NCBI RefSeq assembly: GCF_900115775.1
Contig: NZ_FOXS01000001.1
Location: 744,001-808,000 of the forward strand
Length of the DNA stretch: 64,000 nt
From: Hymenobacter arizonensis
GTDB taxonomy: Bacteria; Bacteroidota; Bacteroidia; Cytophagales; Hymenobacteraceae
Reading direction: 5' to 3'
How positions within the stretch are numbered: position 1 is the first letter of the stretch; each line of letters starts with the position of its first letter. Made by a program: the position numbers and the translations under genes. Below, one piece after another: positions 7,471 to 16,472 of this stretch. The notes under the pieces were generated by a model. That model saw nothing but the letters and a program-made list of their open reading frames with translations. It did no database searches and was not told where the DNA came from.

Positions 7471-8892
7471 CTACGGGAATATACCCAGTGACTGGTAGCT
7501 GACGCCCACCTTCTCGATGGCGCTGTAGAAGGCCGCGGTACGTAGGTCCTGAATCCCTTTTATCTGGTTCATCACCGCTCTGATTTCGTGGTACGCCACA
7601 ATCATCGTGTCTTCCAGCCCCGACCGTACCAGTCCAATTTCGTCGGACCCACGCACGATGAGCTCGCGTTCCTGGGCGCTGATGCTTTTGCCGGTAGTCT
7701 GCTCGATGGTGGTGACCAGCCGCTGCAGCGACGCTTCTTCGGCGCGCTTGCCCATGCGGCCAAACCGCACGTTGGACAGGTTTTTCAGCCACTCGAAATA
7801 AGACACCGTCACACCGCCGGCGTTGAGGTACAAGTCGGGCAGAACCACGATGCCACGCTCGAGCAAGATTTTTTCCGCGCCTTTGGTAACCGGACCGTTG
7901 GCGCCTTCCGCAATCACTTTGGCTTTGATGTTGGCCGCGTTGCCTTCGTGAATCTGATTTTCGAGGGCCGCCGGCAGCAGCACGTCGCACTCGTATTCGA
8001 GCAGCGCCAAGGTGTCTTCCAGGTTTTTCGCCCCGGGGTAGTTGAGAATGGAGCCGCTTTCGGTGCGGTGCTTCATTACGGCTTCCACGTCCAGTCCGTC
8101 GGGGTTAAAAATGCCACCCTCGCGTTCGGCAATGCCGGTAATCAGGGCGCCTTCTTGCTGGCAGAAGTGCGCGGCGTGGTAGCCCACGTTGCCGAGCCCC
8201 TGCACAATGATACGCTTGCCGCTCATGCCGCTGCTCAGGCCCAACGGCTTCAGCATGTCGGTGTCGGCAAAGAGCTCGCGCAGGCCGAAAAACACGCCCA
8301 GGCCCGTAGCCTCGGTGCGTCCGCGGATGCCGCCCTGGCCCACCGGCTTGCCCGTGACGCAGCCCAGGGCACTGGTATCGCCGTACTTAAAGGTGAGGTA
8401 GGTGTCGGCAATCCAGGCCATTTCGCGGCTGCTGGTGCCGTAGTCGGGGGCGGGTACGTCTACGCCCGGGCCAATGAGATTTTTCTTGATGAGCTCGCTG
8501 GCGTAGCGCCGCGTCACGCGTTCCAGGGTTTGCACCGAACTGGTGCGCGGGTTGATTTTTACCCCGCCTTTGGCCCCGCCGAATGGCACATCGACCAAAG
8601 CACACTTAAACGTCATGAGCGTAGCCAGGGCTTTCACTTCCTCTTCGTCGACGTAAGTGCTGAAGCGGATGCCGCCTTTACTGGGCAGCTTGTGATGGCT
8701 GTGCTGCACCCGAATGCCTTCGAACACTTGAATGTGGCCGTCTACCTCCACCGGAAAATTGACCTTGTAGATGCTATTGCACGCTCGGATTTGCGCAATG
8801 ATTCCGGGGTCCAGCTTGGAAAATTGGGCTGCTTGGTCATAGAACTGCAGCACGCTGTCGTAGAAATCCTTTCCCTGTGTCTCTTGGCTCAT
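7471..8892 (-). CDS. Glutamate dehydrogenase (Glu/Leu/Phe/Val family)
   Basis: Interconverts glutamate with 2-oxoglutarate and ammonia using NAD(P); cytoplasmic. The 473-residue length fits the family. The substrate-binding region shows KLPSKGGIRF and MTFKCALVDVPFGGAKGG with the catalytic-site lysines, followed by PAPDYGTSSREMAWI with the catalytic aspartate. The Rossmann part has IIVQGLGNVGYHAA. Near the C-terminus, LPDLYLNAGGVTVSYFEWL is typical. Cofactor preference cannot be read safely. It is monocistronic as far as can be seen, flanked by inverted repeats on both sides. Confidence 0.95.
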   Translation of the reverse strand: MSQETQGKDFYDSVLQFYDQAAQFSKLDPGIIAQIRACNSIYKVNFPVEVDGHIQVFEGIRVQHSHHKLPSKGGIRFSTYVDEEEVKALATLMTFKCALVDVPFGGAKGGVKINPRTSSVQTLERVTRRYASELIKKNLIGPGVDVPAPDYGTSSREMAWIADTYLTFKYGDTSALGCVTGKPVGQGGIRGRTEATGLGVFFGLRELFADTDMLKPLGLSSGMSGKRIIVQGLGNVGYHAAHFCQQEGALITGIAEREGGIFNPDGLDVEAVMKHRTESGSILNYPGAKNLEDTLALLEYECDVLLPAALENQIHEGNAANIKAKVIAEGANGPVTKGAEKILLERGIVVLPDLYLNAGGVTVSYFEWLKNLSNVRFGRMGKRAEEASLQRLVTTIEQTTGKSISAQERELIVRGSDEIGLVRSGLEDTMIVAYHEIRAVMNQIKGIQDLRTAAFYSAIEKVGVSYQSLGIFP

Positions 8893-8922
8893 GAGGTAAG
8901 TGTTGAGTGGGGGTTTTTCGGT

Positions 8923-8987
8923 ACACTCATGCCTGAATGATTGAGCTCGGCTTTTTGCACGAATTCCTTTTATTCAGGCACAAGTGT
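8923..8987. promoter_or_regulatory. 16-bp inverted repeat upstream of glutamate dehydrogenase
   Basis: ACACTCATGCCTGAAT (8923-8938) and ATTCAGGCACAAGTGT (8972-8987) pair at 14 of 16 positions over a 33-base spacer. It lies between the exporter stop and the dehydrogenase start, 31 bases before the latter. It may be an operator, or a terminator for the exporter gene. Confidence 0.4.
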
Positions 8988-9058
8988 AATTTCTAACGGC
9001 AAACTGCGCCGCACCGTTGTCCTTTTCACCCACAGCCCTCACGCTGCAAAAGGGGCGT

Positions 9059-11389
9059 TCAAGACCGGCCTTCCACCACTAATGCATCGGCCAGAGATTC
9101 TTTCACTTTTGGCCGCTTGTAGAAATACAGAATCAGCAAGGGCAGCAACGTAAGCTCGGCTATAACGCCGAACAGCAGCGTTAAGCCAATGAGCAGGCCC
9201 ACGTAGAACGTGCCGTCGAATTTCGAGAAGAGCAGTGTCGAAAAGCCGCCTACTAGTATCAGAGAAGTTGTGATAACGGCTTTGCCGGCCAGCAAGTAGG
9301 TCCGGCGCACGGCCTTAAATATGTCGGGTTCTTTCGCAAGCGTGAGCCGCAGCTTGGAGATGAAGTGAATAGTGTCATCAACGGCAATGCCGAAGGCAAT
9401 GGTGAAGATGATGCTGGTGCTCACTTTCATGCTCACGCCGGCCATGCCCATCACGCCCGCCACAATAACGATGGGTAGCAGGTTGGGAATGAGCACTACA
9501 AGCGTCATGCGCAGGGATTTGAACAGCGCCAGCACAATCACCATCACCATCAGTACATCGATGGCCATGCCCTGAATCATGTTCAGCGTAAGGTTTTCGT
9601 TGTTTTTGTCGATGAGGTTGGAAGAGCCCGTGAGGCGGGTGGTGAGCACCGTGGTGTCGAGGGTGGCGCGCAGGTGCTGGCGCAGCTCATTGTTGAGAGC
9701 GCCGGCGCGCACGCTGCCCACGTCGGCCATGCGGCCGGTGAGGCGGCCGGCTGAGGCATCGGGGAGGGCCAGGGCGCTGAACTCGGGCTTTTTGCGGAAT
9801 AGCTTGAGCTTGCTGCGCAGTCGCTGTAGCTCCAGGCTGTCGGTGGGCAAGCGGTATTCGGCCAGCCCTCCGCCATTCAGAGCCTTGCGTACCGACTTTA
9901 CTAGCGTGACCGGCGAGGCCGCGAAGCGCAGGCCGTAGGTGTGTTGCAGGTAGTCTTCAATCTTTTCGGTTTCCTGCAGCACCGCCAGGTCGTAAATGTC
10001 GCGGCCGGGCGCTGGCTTCAGCTCCATCTCGAAGGGCCGCACGCCGGCAAACTGGCGCTCAAAGAAGAAGAAGTCCTGGCGCACGGGGTCGCTTTTCGAC
10101 AGGTCATCCAGCAGGGAAGAGTTGATGCGGACCCGCGTCGAAAACCCGATGGCCGTGGCCAGCACCAGCCCGCTCATTACAAAAATGAGCCGCCGCCGCA
10201 CCAGCACCAGGCGAAATAGCCGCCCCAGCACGCCGTCCCAGCTGTGGCCCTGGCGGCGCGGCTCGCGCAGCTGGGGCTTGCCTAGCAGCACCAGCATGGC
10301 CGGCAGCAGCGTGAAGCTGAGGATGAAAGCCAGAATAATGGCGACCCCCGTGAACAACCCGAAGTTATGGATAGGCCGAATGGTCGAGGTCATCAGCGTA
10401 AAGAAGCCCAGGCTGGTGGTGAGCGCCGACAGGCCCGACCCAAAGCCTGACTCCTTTATAGTAGTCCACAGCGCTTCCTTCTTACCCGCGCCGTAGCCCA
10501 GCTCGCTCACGTAGCGGCTGATGATGTGAATGGTGTCGGACATGCCCACCACAAAGAGCATGAGCGGGAGCAGGGCCGTCATCAAATCAATGCTTACGCC
10601 AAAGGCCGACATCACGCCCAGGCCCCAGAGTATGGCCCCCAGCACCACTATCAGCGGCAGCACCACACCCCACCACGTGCGGAAGGTGAGCCAGAGCAAG
10701 CCCGTTACCAGTATCACGGAAAGCGACATGAACACGACCAGTTCCCACTTCAGGCGGTCGACAAATACCGATTGCGCCACCAGCTTGCCGGCAAAGTGCA
10801 CCCGCTCGTCGGGCAGTCCCGCGCGCGCCAAGCCCGCCCGCAGTGCGGCAAAGAGGGAATCGCCGGGCGGCTTTTCCAGGTCCGGCGTGATTTGCAGCAC
10901 CAGGGCCACGGCGCGAGCATCAGGACTGAAGACGTTGCCCACCAGGCCAGGTGTGCGATAGATGAGCGTGGAGTCGTCGGCGCGGCGCTCAGGCTCGTTG
11001 GGGTGCAGGTAGGGGAGGCTGAAAACACCCAGGCCTTCCACCACCGGATTGGCCAGGGTGGTGGGCGAGGTGATGCTGAGCACGTGCCGCTGCCGCCGGG
11101 CCAGCTGGGTCAGGGTGTCGACCTGGGCGAGGAAGCCGGGGTCAAATACTGTTTTGCCGGCCGGGGCTTCCAGGCCCAGCAGCACGTAGTCGTTGTCGTT
11201 GCCAAAGCGCTGGGTGTAGGCTTGGTAATACTCCAGGTCGGGGTCGCCGGCGGGGTAGAAATCGTTGAAGTTGTAGTTGAACCGCAGCTGGGCAGTCGAG
11301 TAGATGCTCAAGACCGTGATAAGGCCCAGCAGGAACAGGGTGAGGTGAGCGAGGCGACGAAGGGGCATGGAGGGAAGGGGGGCAGACAT
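9059..11389 (-). CDS. RND/MMPL-family membrane exporter
   Basis: Start set at the ATG at 11389 (MSAPLPSMPLRRLAHLTLFL); another ATG is 21 bases in. About 776 residues with the RND layout: one N-terminal membrane helix, a large periplasmic loop with YPAGDPDLEYYQ, then a bundle of helices including LPLMLFVVGMSDTIHIISRY, then the same plan repeated (IIFTIAFGIAVDDTIHFISK). The two GxxxDD/SDTIH segments are the proton-relay-region motifs of MMPL/sterol-sensing-like exporters. Bacterial members move lipids, hopanoids or other hydrophobic compounds; the substrate here is unknown. No adaptor protein or outer-membrane partner is adjacent. Confidence 0.88.
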   Translation of the reverse strand: MSAPLPSMPLRRLAHLTLFLLGLITVLSIYSTAQLRFNYNFNDFYPAGDPDLEYYQAYTQRFGNDNDYVLLGLEAPAGKTVFDPGFLAQVDTLTQLARRQRHVLSITSPTTLANPVVEGLGVFSLPYLHPNEPERRADDSTLIYRTPGLVGNVFSPDARAVALVLQITPDLEKPPGDSLFAALRAGLARAGLPDERVHFAGKLVAQSVFVDRLKWELVVFMSLSVILVTGLLWLTFRTWWGVVLPLIVVLGAILWGLGVMSAFGVSIDLMTALLPLMLFVVGMSDTIHIISRYVSELGYGAGKKEALWTTIKESGFGSGLSALTTSLGFFTLMTSTIRPIHNFGLFTGVAIILAFILSFTLLPAMLVLLGKPQLREPRRQGHSWDGVLGRLFRLVLVRRRLIFVMSGLVLATAIGFSTRVRINSSLLDDLSKSDPVRQDFFFFERQFAGVRPFEMELKPAPGRDIYDLAVLQETEKIEDYLQHTYGLRFAASPVTLVKSVRKALNGGGLAEYRLPTDSLELQRLRSKLKLFRKKPEFSALALPDASAGRLTGRMADVGSVRAGALNNELRQHLRATLDTTVLTTRLTGSSNLIDKNNENLTLNMIQGMAIDVLMVMVIVLALFKSLRMTLVVLIPNLLPIVIVAGVMGMAGVSMKVSTSIIFTIAFGIAVDDTIHFISKLRLTLAKEPDIFKAVRRTYLLAGKAVITTSLILVGGFSTLLFSKFDGTFYVGLLIGLTLLFGVIAELTLLPLLILYFYKRPKVKESLADALVVEGRS

Positions 11390-11668
11390 AGGGGTCTGCC
11401 GTATTGATTCGGCGGCGAACCACTGGACCTCGGAACAGTTCCGGGCCATGGGGCGTCGCCGGTATCAGCAACGCCTCGATTTTGGCAATTGTTTCGGCAA
11501 CCGGGCGCGCACCCGCGCCGTTGTGAGCGCCGGGTGGGAGCGGGCCAGTCCATGTTATTTTTTTTACAAGGACTTATAATTATAGCAGTGGGCCTATAAT
11601 ATGTGCGAAAGCAGGGCATGAGCCACCCATCTTTGTGGTTGGTTTCAACCGAAAGCATTTTTTATCAT
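11390..11668. other. Divergent intergenic region between exporter and ankyrin genes
   Basis: The last 130 bases are AT-rich and hold a T run followed by TTTACA and two TATAAT hexamers (11575-11580 and 11595-11600). These look like promoter material for the ankyrin gene, but the spacing does not match a clear Bacteroidota or E. coli-type promoter. No gene seen. Confidence 0.4.
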
Positions 11669-12121
11669 ATGAAAAGAGCTCTATTCTTTACTGCCGCCCT
11701 TTGCTGCTTCATCTCCTCCGCCCACGCCCAAACGCCAAGTCGGGACTTGTCGAAGGCCGTCCTGAAAAACAACGCTGCCGCCGCCGAAACGCTGCTCAGC
11801 GCCGGCGCCAACCCTAACGCCCCCATTGAAATAGTGCCGGGCTTCGCGACCACCTACCTCATCACAGCTGCTTCCAACAACAGCCTCGACCTGGTGAAGC
11901 TTCTCCTCAAGCACAAGGCCCAGGTAAACCAGGCCGATGCCTTCAAGTCTACGGCGCTGATGGCCGCCGCCAGCAAAGGCAACAAGGCGATGGTGGAGGT
12001 GCTGCTGGCCAACGGCGCCGATGTCCGCGCCAAAGACGAGGACGGCAAAGACGCCTTGGCCCTGGCCCGGGAAAATGGCAGCGCCGAAGTCATCGCCCTG
12101 ATGGAACAGAAGCTGAAATAG
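11669..12121 (+). CDS. Secreted ankyrin-repeat protein
   Basis: The ATG at 11669 gives a clean signal peptide (MKRALFFTAALCCFISSAHAQ), whereas the longer frame does not. The mature part, about 130 residues, is three to four ankyrin repeats: AETLLSAGANPNAP, TYLITAASNNSLDLVKLLL, STALMAAASKGNKAMVEVLL, and a last KDEDGKDALALARENG unit. Ankyrin repeats bind partner proteins; small periplasmic members sometimes accompany catalases or act as inhibitors, but no such partner is here. It is divergent from the exporter. Confidence 0.88.
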   Translation: MKRALFFTAALCCFISSAHAQTPSRDLSKAVLKNNAAAAETLLSAGANPNAPIEIVPGFATTYLITAASNNSLDLVKLLLKHKAQVNQADAFKSTALMAAASKGNKAMVEVLLANGADVRAKDEDGKDALALARENGSAEVIALMEQKLK

Positions 12122-12208
12122 CTGACCCACGCGCATTCAAGGAGCGTTAACCTTGCCGTCGTATATTAGACCCTACAAACCAGCTATCATCACATCACGG
12201 TAATTATC

Positions 12209-12418
12209 ATGAAAAAGACCCTGCTCGCCCTCGCCTTGTTTGCCTTCGCCGGCAGCACCGCTTTTGCCCACGATGGCCACGACAAAGACGGTAAAAAAGG
12301 CAAGAAGGAGTCCTGCTCCAAAGCCATGGCCGCTGGCAGCTCCTGCTGCATGAAGAAAGAAGGCAAGACCGCCAGCGTGAAGCCCGCTGTGAAAACCCCC
12401 GCTACCGTGAAACTATAG
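12209..12418 (+). CDS. Small secreted His/Cys/Lys-rich peptide
   Basis: A 69-residue protein: signal peptide (MKKTLLALALFAFAGSTAFA) then HDGHDKDGKKGKKES, two cysteine clusters (SCSK and SSCCMKK) and a Lys/Thr/Pro tail. The HDGHDKDG stretch and three cysteines could bind a metal such as copper or zinc, though this is inference. I do not recognise a family. It is followed at once by one of the strongest terminators in the window, which suggests high and independent expression. Confidence 0.75.
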   Translation: MKKTLLALALFAFAGSTAFAHDGHDKDGKKGKKESCSKAMAAGSSCCMKKEGKTASVKPAVKTPATVKL

Positions 12419-12448
12419 GCGGCGCAAGCACACCTCCCTTTTTAAGTT

Positions 12449-12510
12449 AAGCCAGCACACAACAGCCCCGGCCCCTTATTGGTCGGGGCTGTTGTGTGCT
12501 GGCTTTTTTG
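12449..12510 (+). terminator. Strong hairpin terminator after the small secreted peptide
   Basis: Perfect 22-bp stem (12449-12470 with 12484-12505) around a 13-base loop, followed by a T run. Rho-independent terminator. Confidence 0.9.
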
Positions 12511-13100
12511 TGCCACTGAATTCCGGGGTGAGGGTTATCCCTCGACGCGAATGGGAAAGGTTGTTAGCCACTGAGAATACTGGTGGCAACTCTCACGAAA
12601 TGCCACACCGCACTGACGTGTTGTTATGAGTCGATATTAAAGTGCTGGTAAGTAGATGATTGTATTTTATACAGTTAGAGGATTAATGATTGATTATAAC
12701 AATTCGGTGAAAAAGTTATTGCCATTATTTGGGGCATATTATAAATGATTCTTCAATAACTCATAAAACGGCATCTAGATGCTGGTTGCCTTGTAAGTGT
12801 CTTAAATTTTCAAGAGCTTCTTTAAGCTGAGCATTAGGTAGGTGATATTGGGCTAGTTATCGACCAAAATGCGCCTATACGGGCCCATGTGCACATGGTG
12901 GTTTCCGCAATGCCATAATTTTATACAGTGAAATTTTCGTTGTGCGGAATCCAGCCTCACGTTGAATAGGGAACGATATTGAAGTTAACATATAAAAAGT
13001 ACCATAATGCGTTGCGTTTATGTGGGTCGTGCATTTTGGGGTATTTTATAATGGAATTCCTAATTTTAGGGCACTTCCACTACACATTCATTCCATTTTA
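12511..13100. other. 590-base AT-rich region upstream of the M36 protease
   Basis: No convincing gene. It is much more AT-rich than the flanking coding sequence. The 12-mer ATTTTATACAGT occurs twice in the same orientation (12664-12675 and 12918-12929). Candidate uses are a complex promoter, a long 5' leader or remains of an older insertion. An in-frame start at 13020 exists but the protease signal peptide begins at 13101. Confidence 0.6.
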
Positions 13101-16100
13101 ATGAGAAAACAACTACCTCGGGTCGCTCGTCTTATGCTGACGGCAGCCCTCATCTCCTCGGGAAATGCGGCATTTAGCCAAGGCTCACCCGCTGCCAAGA
13201 ACGCAGCCGTACCTCGTGCCGCACTCGAACACCTCAAGGGTAAAAAGCAGGCCCTGCAACTCTCCGATGAAGACATTGCAGACCTGGTACTGAGCAGCGA
13301 AAGCAGCTCCAAAAAAAGCGGCCTCCGGCACCTGTACCTGCAGCAGCGGTACCAGGGCATCGAGATTCACAACGCCGTTACCAACATGAGCCTGACCAAA
13401 AACGACGAAGTCGTGCAGGTAGGCAACCGTTTCGAAAAGCAGGCGGGTAAAAAAGTAAAAGCCAAGGGCTCCAAAATGTCGGCTCAGGCCGCTGTGGCGG
13501 CTGCTGCCAAGCACCTCAACCTGTCCCCCAAAGCCCTCACGGTTGAGAAGCGCGCCGAAGGCACTGGCGATGCTACAGTATTCTCCAAAGGCGGTATCTC
13601 GCTGGAGCCCATCACGAGCAAGCTTGTGTACCAGCCCATGGCCGACGGCAGCCTGCGCCTGGCCTACGAAGTGTCCATCTACGAGCTGGACGCCCAAAAC
13701 TGGTGGAACATCCGTGTGGATGCCGCTACCGGCGAATTCCTGGAGAAGGACAACCTGGTAACGCACTGCCAATTCGACAACAACGGCCCTGGCGGAGTGG
13801 CCATGCACGACGGCCATGCCCACGCCGCCAAGGCAGAAGTGAAAGCCTTTGACTTCTCCCGCGTTATCGCCAGCATCACGGGCGCTAATTCTTACAGCGT
13901 GTTTGACTCGCCGTTGGAAAGCCCCAGCCATGGTGAGCGGTCGGTGGTTGAGACCTCCAAAGCCGATGCAAAAGCCTCGCCCAGGGGCTGGCACTACACG
14001 CCATTTGGCGATGAGACCCGGACCCGCGGCAACAACGTCTTCGCCTACGAAGACCCTAACAACAACAACAACTTCAACCTGAACTACAGCCCCGATGGCG
14101 GTGCTGACCTGAATTTCAACTTCCCGCTGGACCTCACCAAGCAGCCCGTTGTGAACCGCGACGCGGCCACGGCCAACCTGTTTTACTGGAGCAACATCAT
14201 TCACGATGTATGGTACCAGTATGGCTTTGATGAAATCAGCGGCAACTTCCAGTACGACAACTTTGAAAAAGGAGGCGCCCAGAGCGACCCCGTGCTGGCC
14301 GAATCGCAGGACAGCCGGAACATCCCGACTACCCGCAACAACGCCAACTTCGCGACTCCTGCCGATGGCGGCGCGCCCCGCATGCAGATGTACCTGTGGA
14401 GCAGCCCGGCCGACCCGGACATGTTCCGCGTGACGGCGCCTGCAACCATTGCCGGTACCTATCCATCCACGCAGGCCGGCTGGGGCAAGCAGCTGACCTC
14501 GGCTTCGCTCACGGGCACGCTCGTCATTGCCCAGGGCACGGGTGCTAATCCACAAGAGGGCTGCGGCACTTTTGCCAACATTGCTGAAATTGAAGGCAAA
14601 ATTGCCGTCGTGTACCGGGGCACTTGCCCCTTCACCGAAAAGGCAGAAGCTGCCCAAAAGGCAGGTGCTACTGCCGTTGTTATTATTAACAATGCTCCCG
14701 GTGCTCCCATTGCCCTGGGCGGTGTTCCTACCGTTCCCGTAACGATTCCAGTCGTGATGGTGAGCGACGTAACGGGCTTAGCCATTCGCAACCAGATGAA
14801 CGCCGGCCAGGAGGTTACCATCGCACTCAAAGACGATGGCAAGCCCGAACTCGACGGTGACTTCGACAACGGCATCATTGCCCACGAATACGGCCACGGC
14901 GTTTCGAACCGCCTCACGGGTGGTCGCCTGCAAGCGGCCTGCTTGAACAACGCCGAACAAATGGGCGAAGGCTGGAGCGACTGGTTGGGCCTGGTGATGA
15001 CCATGAAGCCCGGCGACACTGGCGCCAAGAAGCGCGGCATTGGTACTTATGTGCAGGGCCAAAGCACCGACGGCAACGGCATTCGCCCTGCTCCTTACAG
15101 CACCGACTTTGGTATCAACAGCTTCACGTACGCTGCTACCAACAACCCCGCCATCACCCAGCCCCACGGCATTGGCTTCGTATGGTCGACGATGCTCTGG
15201 GACATGACTTGGAGCCTCATTGACAAGTACGGCTTCAAAGCCGACCTCTACAACGGCACCGGCGGCAACAACCTCGCCATGCAATTGGTAATCGACGGCA
15301 TGAAGCTGCAGCCCTGCCGCCCCGGTTTCGTGGATGGTCGCGATGCCATTCTGTTGGCCGACCGCCAGAACAACGGTGGTGCTAACCAGGAGCTCATCTG
15401 GCGTGCATTTGCCAAGCGTGGCCTGGGCTTCAGCGCCAAGCAAGGCCTGAGCACCAACCGCTCTGACCAAGAGGAAGCTTTCGACCTTCCTCCCGTGTAC
15501 GCTTGCTCGGCGCCCACCATCACGGTGTCGCCCGCTACTGCAGGCTTCCCTGGCGCTGCTGCCAAAACCATCTACCTGGGCTACGGCGCTCAGACGGTGA
15601 CCTTGACGGCTAGCAATATCTCGGCTGACCCCGCCTTCACGTCCTTCACCTGGACCCCGGCTGCTGGCCTGAGCAATGCCACTATTGCCAACCCCGTGTT
15701 CACGCCTACCAAAGCTGGCACCTTCACCTTCACTGTAACCGTGAAGAACAACAACGAGTGCACCCGGACCGCCAACGTAACCATTGAGGTAGTTGACGTG
15801 AAGTGCGGCCCTGCAAACGCCAAAAAAGTGGAGGTATGCTTTAAAGGCAAGCCCATGTGCGTAGATGTTACCGAAGCTGGTCAGCTCCTCGCTGATGGCC
15901 GGGCCACCATTGGCAAGTGCACCACGCCCCAGGCCAAGGCTATCGAGTCTGCTCTGGTAGTGGCCGACGGCGGCACCAACGAACTGCAGCTGATGGCTTC
16001 GCCCAACCCCACCGCATCTAATACCAACCTGTCGTTCACACTCACCAAAGCCGGTTCGTACCGCTTGGAAGTGTTGAACATGCAAGGCGCCCTGGTATCG

Positions 16101-16241
16101 GTAGTGGCTGAAGGCACAGGCGATGCCGGCGAACGCCGCGACTACAGCTTCAGCAAGGGCCGCTTGGCCACGGGCATGTACGTGGTGCGTTTGGTAACCG
16201 GCAGCCAGAGCCAGTTTGCCCGCATCATGTTGATGGACTAA
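13101..16241 (+). CDS. Secreted M36 (fungalysin) metalloprotease with PA and T9SS sorting domains
   Basis: A 1046-residue secreted zinc endopeptidase. The ATG at 13101 gives a signal peptide ending near AFSQ. Order: propeptide with FTP/PepSY-type regions (about 45-230), the M36 N-terminal part (TANLFYWSNIIHDVWYQYGF), an inserted protease-associated domain (about 470-570, CPFTEKAEAAQKAG), the zinc site HEYGH at 595-599 with the third ligand Glu623 in GEGWSDW, a PKD-like Ig domain (about 805-905), and a C-terminal T9SS type A domain (SPNPTASNTNLSF ... GMYVVRL). It should be exported, processed and anchored or released by the type IX system, to digest external protein. Confidence 0.95.
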   Translation: MRKQLPRVARLMLTAALISSGNAAFSQGSPAAKNAAVPRAALEHLKGKKQALQLSDEDIADLVLSSESSSKKSGLRHLYLQQRYQGIEIHNAVTNMSLTKNDEVVQVGNRFEKQAGKKVKAKGSKMSAQAAVAAAAKHLNLSPKALTVEKRAEGTGDATVFSKGGISLEPITSKLVYQPMADGSLRLAYEVSIYELDAQNWWNIRVDAATGEFLEKDNLVTHCQFDNNGPGGVAMHDGHAHAAKAEVKAFDFSRVIASITGANSYSVFDSPLESPSHGERSVVETSKADAKASPRGWHYTPFGDETRTRGNNVFAYEDPNNNNNFNLNYSPDGGADLNFNFPLDLTKQPVVNRDAATANLFYWSNIIHDVWYQYGFDEISGNFQYDNFEKGGAQSDPVLAESQDSRNIPTTRNNANFATPADGGAPRMQMYLWSSPADPDMFRVTAPATIAGTYPSTQAGWGKQLTSASLTGTLVIAQGTGANPQEGCGTFANIAEIEGKIAVVYRGTCPFTEKAEAAQKAGATAVVIINNAPGAPIALGGVPTVPVTIPVVMVSDVTGLAIRNQMNAGQEVTIALKDDGKPELDGDFDNGIIAHEYGHGVSNRLTGGRLQAACLNNAEQMGEGWSDWLGLVMTMKPGDTGAKKRGIGTYVQGQSTDGNGIRPAPYSTDFGINSFTYAATNNPAITQPHGIGFVWSTMLWDMTWSLIDKYGFKADLYNGTGGNNLAMQLVIDGMKLQPCRPGFVDGRDAILLADRQNNGGANQELIWRAFAKRGLGFSAKQGLSTNRSDQEEAFDLPPVYACSAPTITVSPATAGFPGAAAKTIYLGYGAQTVTLTASNISADPAFTSFTWTPAAGLSNATIANPVFTPTKAGTFTFTVTVKNNNECTRTANVTIEVVDVKCGPANAKKVEVCFKGKPMCVDVTEAGQLLADGRATIGKCTTPQAKAIESALVVADGGTNELQLMASPNPTASNTNLSFTLTKAGSYRLEVLNMQGALVSVVAEGTGDAGERRDYSFSKGRLATGMYVVRLVTGSQSQFARIMLMD

Positions 16242-16267
16242 TCTAGCCTTCAACACGAGTTCCTCTT

Positions 16268-16302
16268 AAAGGGAGGCCGCAGCACTGCTGCGGCCTCCCT
16301 TT
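16268..16302 (+). terminator. Hairpin terminator after the M36 protease
   Basis: A 17-bp perfect inverted repeat (16268-16284 with 16286-16302) with only one central base, followed by T residues. The innermost pairs must open to form a loop. Confidence 0.85.
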
Positions 16303-16346
16303 TTGCTTTTGGTCAGGCTGCCAATGGTCTCCGCTATTTGTTCACT

Positions 16347-16392
16347 AAGTAGCCGGGGCGGGGCGGCAAACTGCCGCCCGCTTTGGCTACTT
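16347..16392. promoter_or_regulatory. Nested inverted repeat upstream of thyA
   Basis: AAGTAGCC (16347-16354) pairs with GGCTACTT (16385-16392), and within it GGGCGGCA pairs with TGCCGCCC across AAC. The -7-like box of thyA overlaps the right outer arm, so folding or protein binding here could affect thyA transcription. Confidence 0.45.
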
Positions 16393-16395
16393 TTG
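16388..16395 (+). promoter_or_regulatory. Possible -7 box of thyA
   Basis: TACTTTTG matches the Bacteroidota -7 consensus TAnnTTTG exactly. It ends 77 bases before the thyA ATG. No clear -33 element. Confidence 0.4.
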
Positions 16396-16472
16396 TTTAT
16401 TGACTTGGCGCGTTGTTGAGTCAACTAATTCCCGCCGTCTATCACCCTGTAAAAGGGTTATTCCGCCTCGTT

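Noticed and set aside
7588..8940. 450-codon open frame on the plus strand
   Set aside because: Antisense to glutamate dehydrogenase; no protein features.
13185..14657. 490-codon open frame on the minus strand
   Set aside because: Antisense to the protease; Gly/Val/Ala-rich shadow.
14778..16256. 492-codon open frame on the minus strand
   Set aside because: Antisense to the M36 protease; no domain, signal or motif.
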